A stretch of DNA of 40,489 nucleotides from Chara braunii. Lineage: Eukaryota > Streptophyta > Charophyceae > Charales > Characeae. The translations under genes were made by a program, and so were the position numbers. Numbering within the stretch: position 1 is the first letter of the stretch; each line of letters begins with the position of its first letter. The notes beneath the pieces are model-generated. The model was not told the DNA's origin. It saw nothing but the letters and a program-made list of their open reading frames with translations, and searched no databases. Where the stretch lies: positions 292,424-332,912 of the forward strand of contig BFEA01000837.1 of NCBI GenBank assembly GCA_003427395.1, written 5' to 3'. Shown here one piece after another: positions 38,862-40,489 of this stretch.

Positions 38862-39222
38862 ACCACTCTTGACTCTCGAGGAAATTGGAGAGTAGTTTGA
38901 GAGCTGTCGAGCACGCGCAACAAGAGAAGTCTTCTCTCCACTTGCTCTCTCGAAGGCAGGACTGACTGCGAGAGGACTACCGAACAGCAGTACCCGACAG
39001 CTAAACGGCTCGTTTGTCCACCCCGACTCGAGGTGGACTCTCGAAAAACAAGGTCGTCAAAGGCCACGGCAGTCCTGCATCGGGATTCGAGGTGGACTCT
39101 CAACAAACGAGGCCGTTCAAGGGTGCGTCAGGCCTGCACCATCAAAAGGCTTTGTCGAGGGTCCTTTTCAAGAGTAAGTGGAGCGAGGCCGGAGTCTCAA
39201 AAAACTGAGAGTCGAGAGTAGT
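38862..39222. mobile_element. Nested inverted-repeat sequence
   Basis: CTACCACTCTTGACTCTCGA at the left is roughly inverted by GAGAGTCGAGAGTAG at the right. Inside, CGAGGTGGACTCTC...GCCTGCA/GTCCTGCA units repeat at about 39028 and 39090. The inverted repeats are imperfect, so the boundaries are approximate. Confidence 0.4.
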
Positions 39223-39524
39223 TGTGCTAAAAGACCATTGTGTCTGGATATCTGGCTGGAAGGGTCTGTGCGGCCCAGCACAATATAGAAGGCTGGGAAG
39301 GGGAACCCTGAAAAAAAAAATAAAAAATCTGAAGGAAAAGTCGTCGAGGAGTTCAATTAACTTCAAACTAAGCTATATTCTTCTCTCCAATTCACCTCTT
39401 TATTACCTACCTACCCCTACTCCTAAGAAGCTTATAGAGGGGGCACTCTCCCTCTAAATCAAGGGGATGCATGTTGTGCACGCCCCCCCCCCCCCCAACC
39501 CCACCAAATCAACGTGGTCAGGGA

Positions 39525-39620
39525 GCAGGTGGCCCAGCTCAGCTGGTTAGGCACGCAGGTGGCGTTCAGGAGGCGGTGGGTTCAATCTTCACTGACGAAG
39601 TTGGGCATGCTCTGTGCCCA
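39525..39620 (+). mobile_element. tRNA-derived SINE-like sequence 3
   Basis: A-box-like GCCCAGCTCAGCTGGTTAGG (39532-39551) and B-box-like GTGGGTTCAATCTTC (39576-39590), spaced as in a tRNA. Its downstream sequence differs from SINEs 1 and 2, so it may be another subfamily. No intact cloverleaf. Confidence 0.55.
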
Positions 39621-39857
39621 ACCAAGTGTGGTAGTTGGCTTGCTCCCCCTGGTTGGTATTGGCAGGGTCTTTGGCCATCACGTGTGTGTGTGTGTATATG
39701 GGGGTTGTGTCTGGTATGTGGGAGAGTGTTGGCCTTAGACACTGCTGTTACTCGATGCGGGTGGGGGGAAGTAGGTGGGAGGGACAGCTACTGCCAAATA
39801 CTCGGTCTTTGTGTTAGCCGCCTACCCCCCCCCCAAATTGGTTGGCCCACCCAACAC

Positions 39858-40080
39858 AAACAACTTTTGGCTGAGGGTCGTCAGGAGGTTCGTGATAAAA
39901 TTGATGAAAAAAAAATGAAAATGGGAATTGGGCCTGGATATCCAAGACCTGGTAACCTAGCTTTTTTCCTTTTTTCCTTTTGGCTGAGGGTTGTCAGGAG
40001 GTTCGTGATAAAATCGATGAAAAAAAAATGAAAATGGGAATTAGGCCTGGATATCCAAGACCTGGCAGCCTAGTTTTTTT
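39858..40080 (+). repeat. Tandem duplication, about 113 bp
   Basis: TTTTGGCTGAGGGT-GTCAGG, TTCGTGATAAAAT-GATGAA and GGCCTGGATATCCAAGACCT occur in both copies at matching positions. Differences are few, so the duplication is young. Confidence 0.92.
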
Positions 40081-40456
40081 CCTTTTTTCCTTTTCTTCTT
40101 TCTTCCTGTATTTCATCCCTTCTTCGCCTTCCCCACCGTTTTCTCGTTTTTTGCGTTTCGCCTTTCATTTCCTCTTGCTTCTTTTTTGAAGTTTTTTTCT
40201 CTCTTTGCTCAAATTTTGAACTTTTCTGGAAGTTTCTCCTCCTTTTTTTTTTACCAAATATCCTTTTGAGAATGATCAATTTATGGGAATGCAAGGTAGT
40301 CGTATCGGAAATGGAGTTCACGCAATGGTCTTCTTTTTTTTTTTTTTTTTTAAAAAAATCAAAGTCCTTTGTAACCGCCATATTTCAGAATGAATCTGGT
40401 CACGGATGAATCTCCCCAAGTGACCGTTTTTTACCGTTAAGGCCTTTTTTTTTTTT

Positions 40457-40489
<33 letters not shown>
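40081..40489 (+). other. T-rich terminal stretch
   Basis: Pyrimidine-rich sequence with T-runs at 40333-40352 and from 40446 to the window end. No gene; composition-only frames on the minus strand. Confidence 0.6.

Larger units (their letters stand above)
38753..40073 (+). mobile_element. hAT-like element with CTAGGCTACCAG ends and doubled right end
   Basis: The left end CTAGGCTACCAG is identical to that at 22935. Two right ends occur: CTGGTAACCTAG (39949-39960) and CTGGCAGCCTAG (40062-40073), through a tandem duplication of the last 110 bp. The left flank TTTTATTC compares with CTTTTTTC (6 of 8) and TTTTTTTC (7 of 8) on the right, consistent with a worn 8-bp duplication in T-rich DNA. The interior has no transposase and contains a nested inverted-repeat region and a SINE head. 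Confidence 0.6.

Overview
This window is eukaryotic nuclear DNA, most likely from a green plant or streptophyte alga. The evidence is three U6 snRNA-derived sequences with the plant-type body, a Ty3/gypsy chromovirus primed by a plant-type initiator-Met tRNA site, TTTAGGG-like minisatellites, spliced coding exons, and abundant (CT/GA)n and poly(T) tracts. The species cannot be fixed from sequence alone; a charophyte such as Chara is a guess only. The assembly holds one 466-base gap (26835-27300) and isolated Ns at suspicious joins.

Layout. 1-2614: repeat-rich flank opening with the right end of a hAT-like element. 2615-12687: a complete but dead chromovirus (two 361-bp LTRs, ATGAC target duplication, PBS, gag, protease, RT, RNase H, integrase, chromodomain) broken by about six frameshifts and about a dozen in-frame stops, none of them TAA. 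12688-20845: gene-poor DNA with minisatellites, duplications, small inverted-repeat elements, a 470-bp CCT tract and a 770-bp GAA tract. 20852 to at least 38459: a five-exon plus-strand gene model (488 codons, open at the 3' end) whose splice phases agree at all four junctions. It encodes a basic N-terminal region, possible ferredoxin-like repeats and a long Glu/Arg/Lys coiled coil; no family was recognised. Its 9.9-kb first intron holds hAT-like elements, two U6 retropseudogenes, a 70-bp-stem hairpin and a separate gene (28585-29552) for a Cys/His-rich protein with two RING-like motifs after a possible papain-like segment. The later introns hold a third U6 retropseudogene, two tRNA-like SINEs, TA-flanked MITEs, a telomere-like minisatellite and several miRNA-like hairpins. 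38460-40489: a further hAT-like element with nested repeats and a third tRNA-like SINE.

The main biological points are these. U6 RNA was retroposed repeatedly, with target-site duplications, and one copy carries the mark of a template jump. A cluster of non-autonomous hAT-like families shares CAGGG or GGCTAC termini and 8-bp duplications, and one pair may bound a composite element. Two hairpins in the same gene share a core sequence. The putative double-RING protein is the best candidate for something undescribed.
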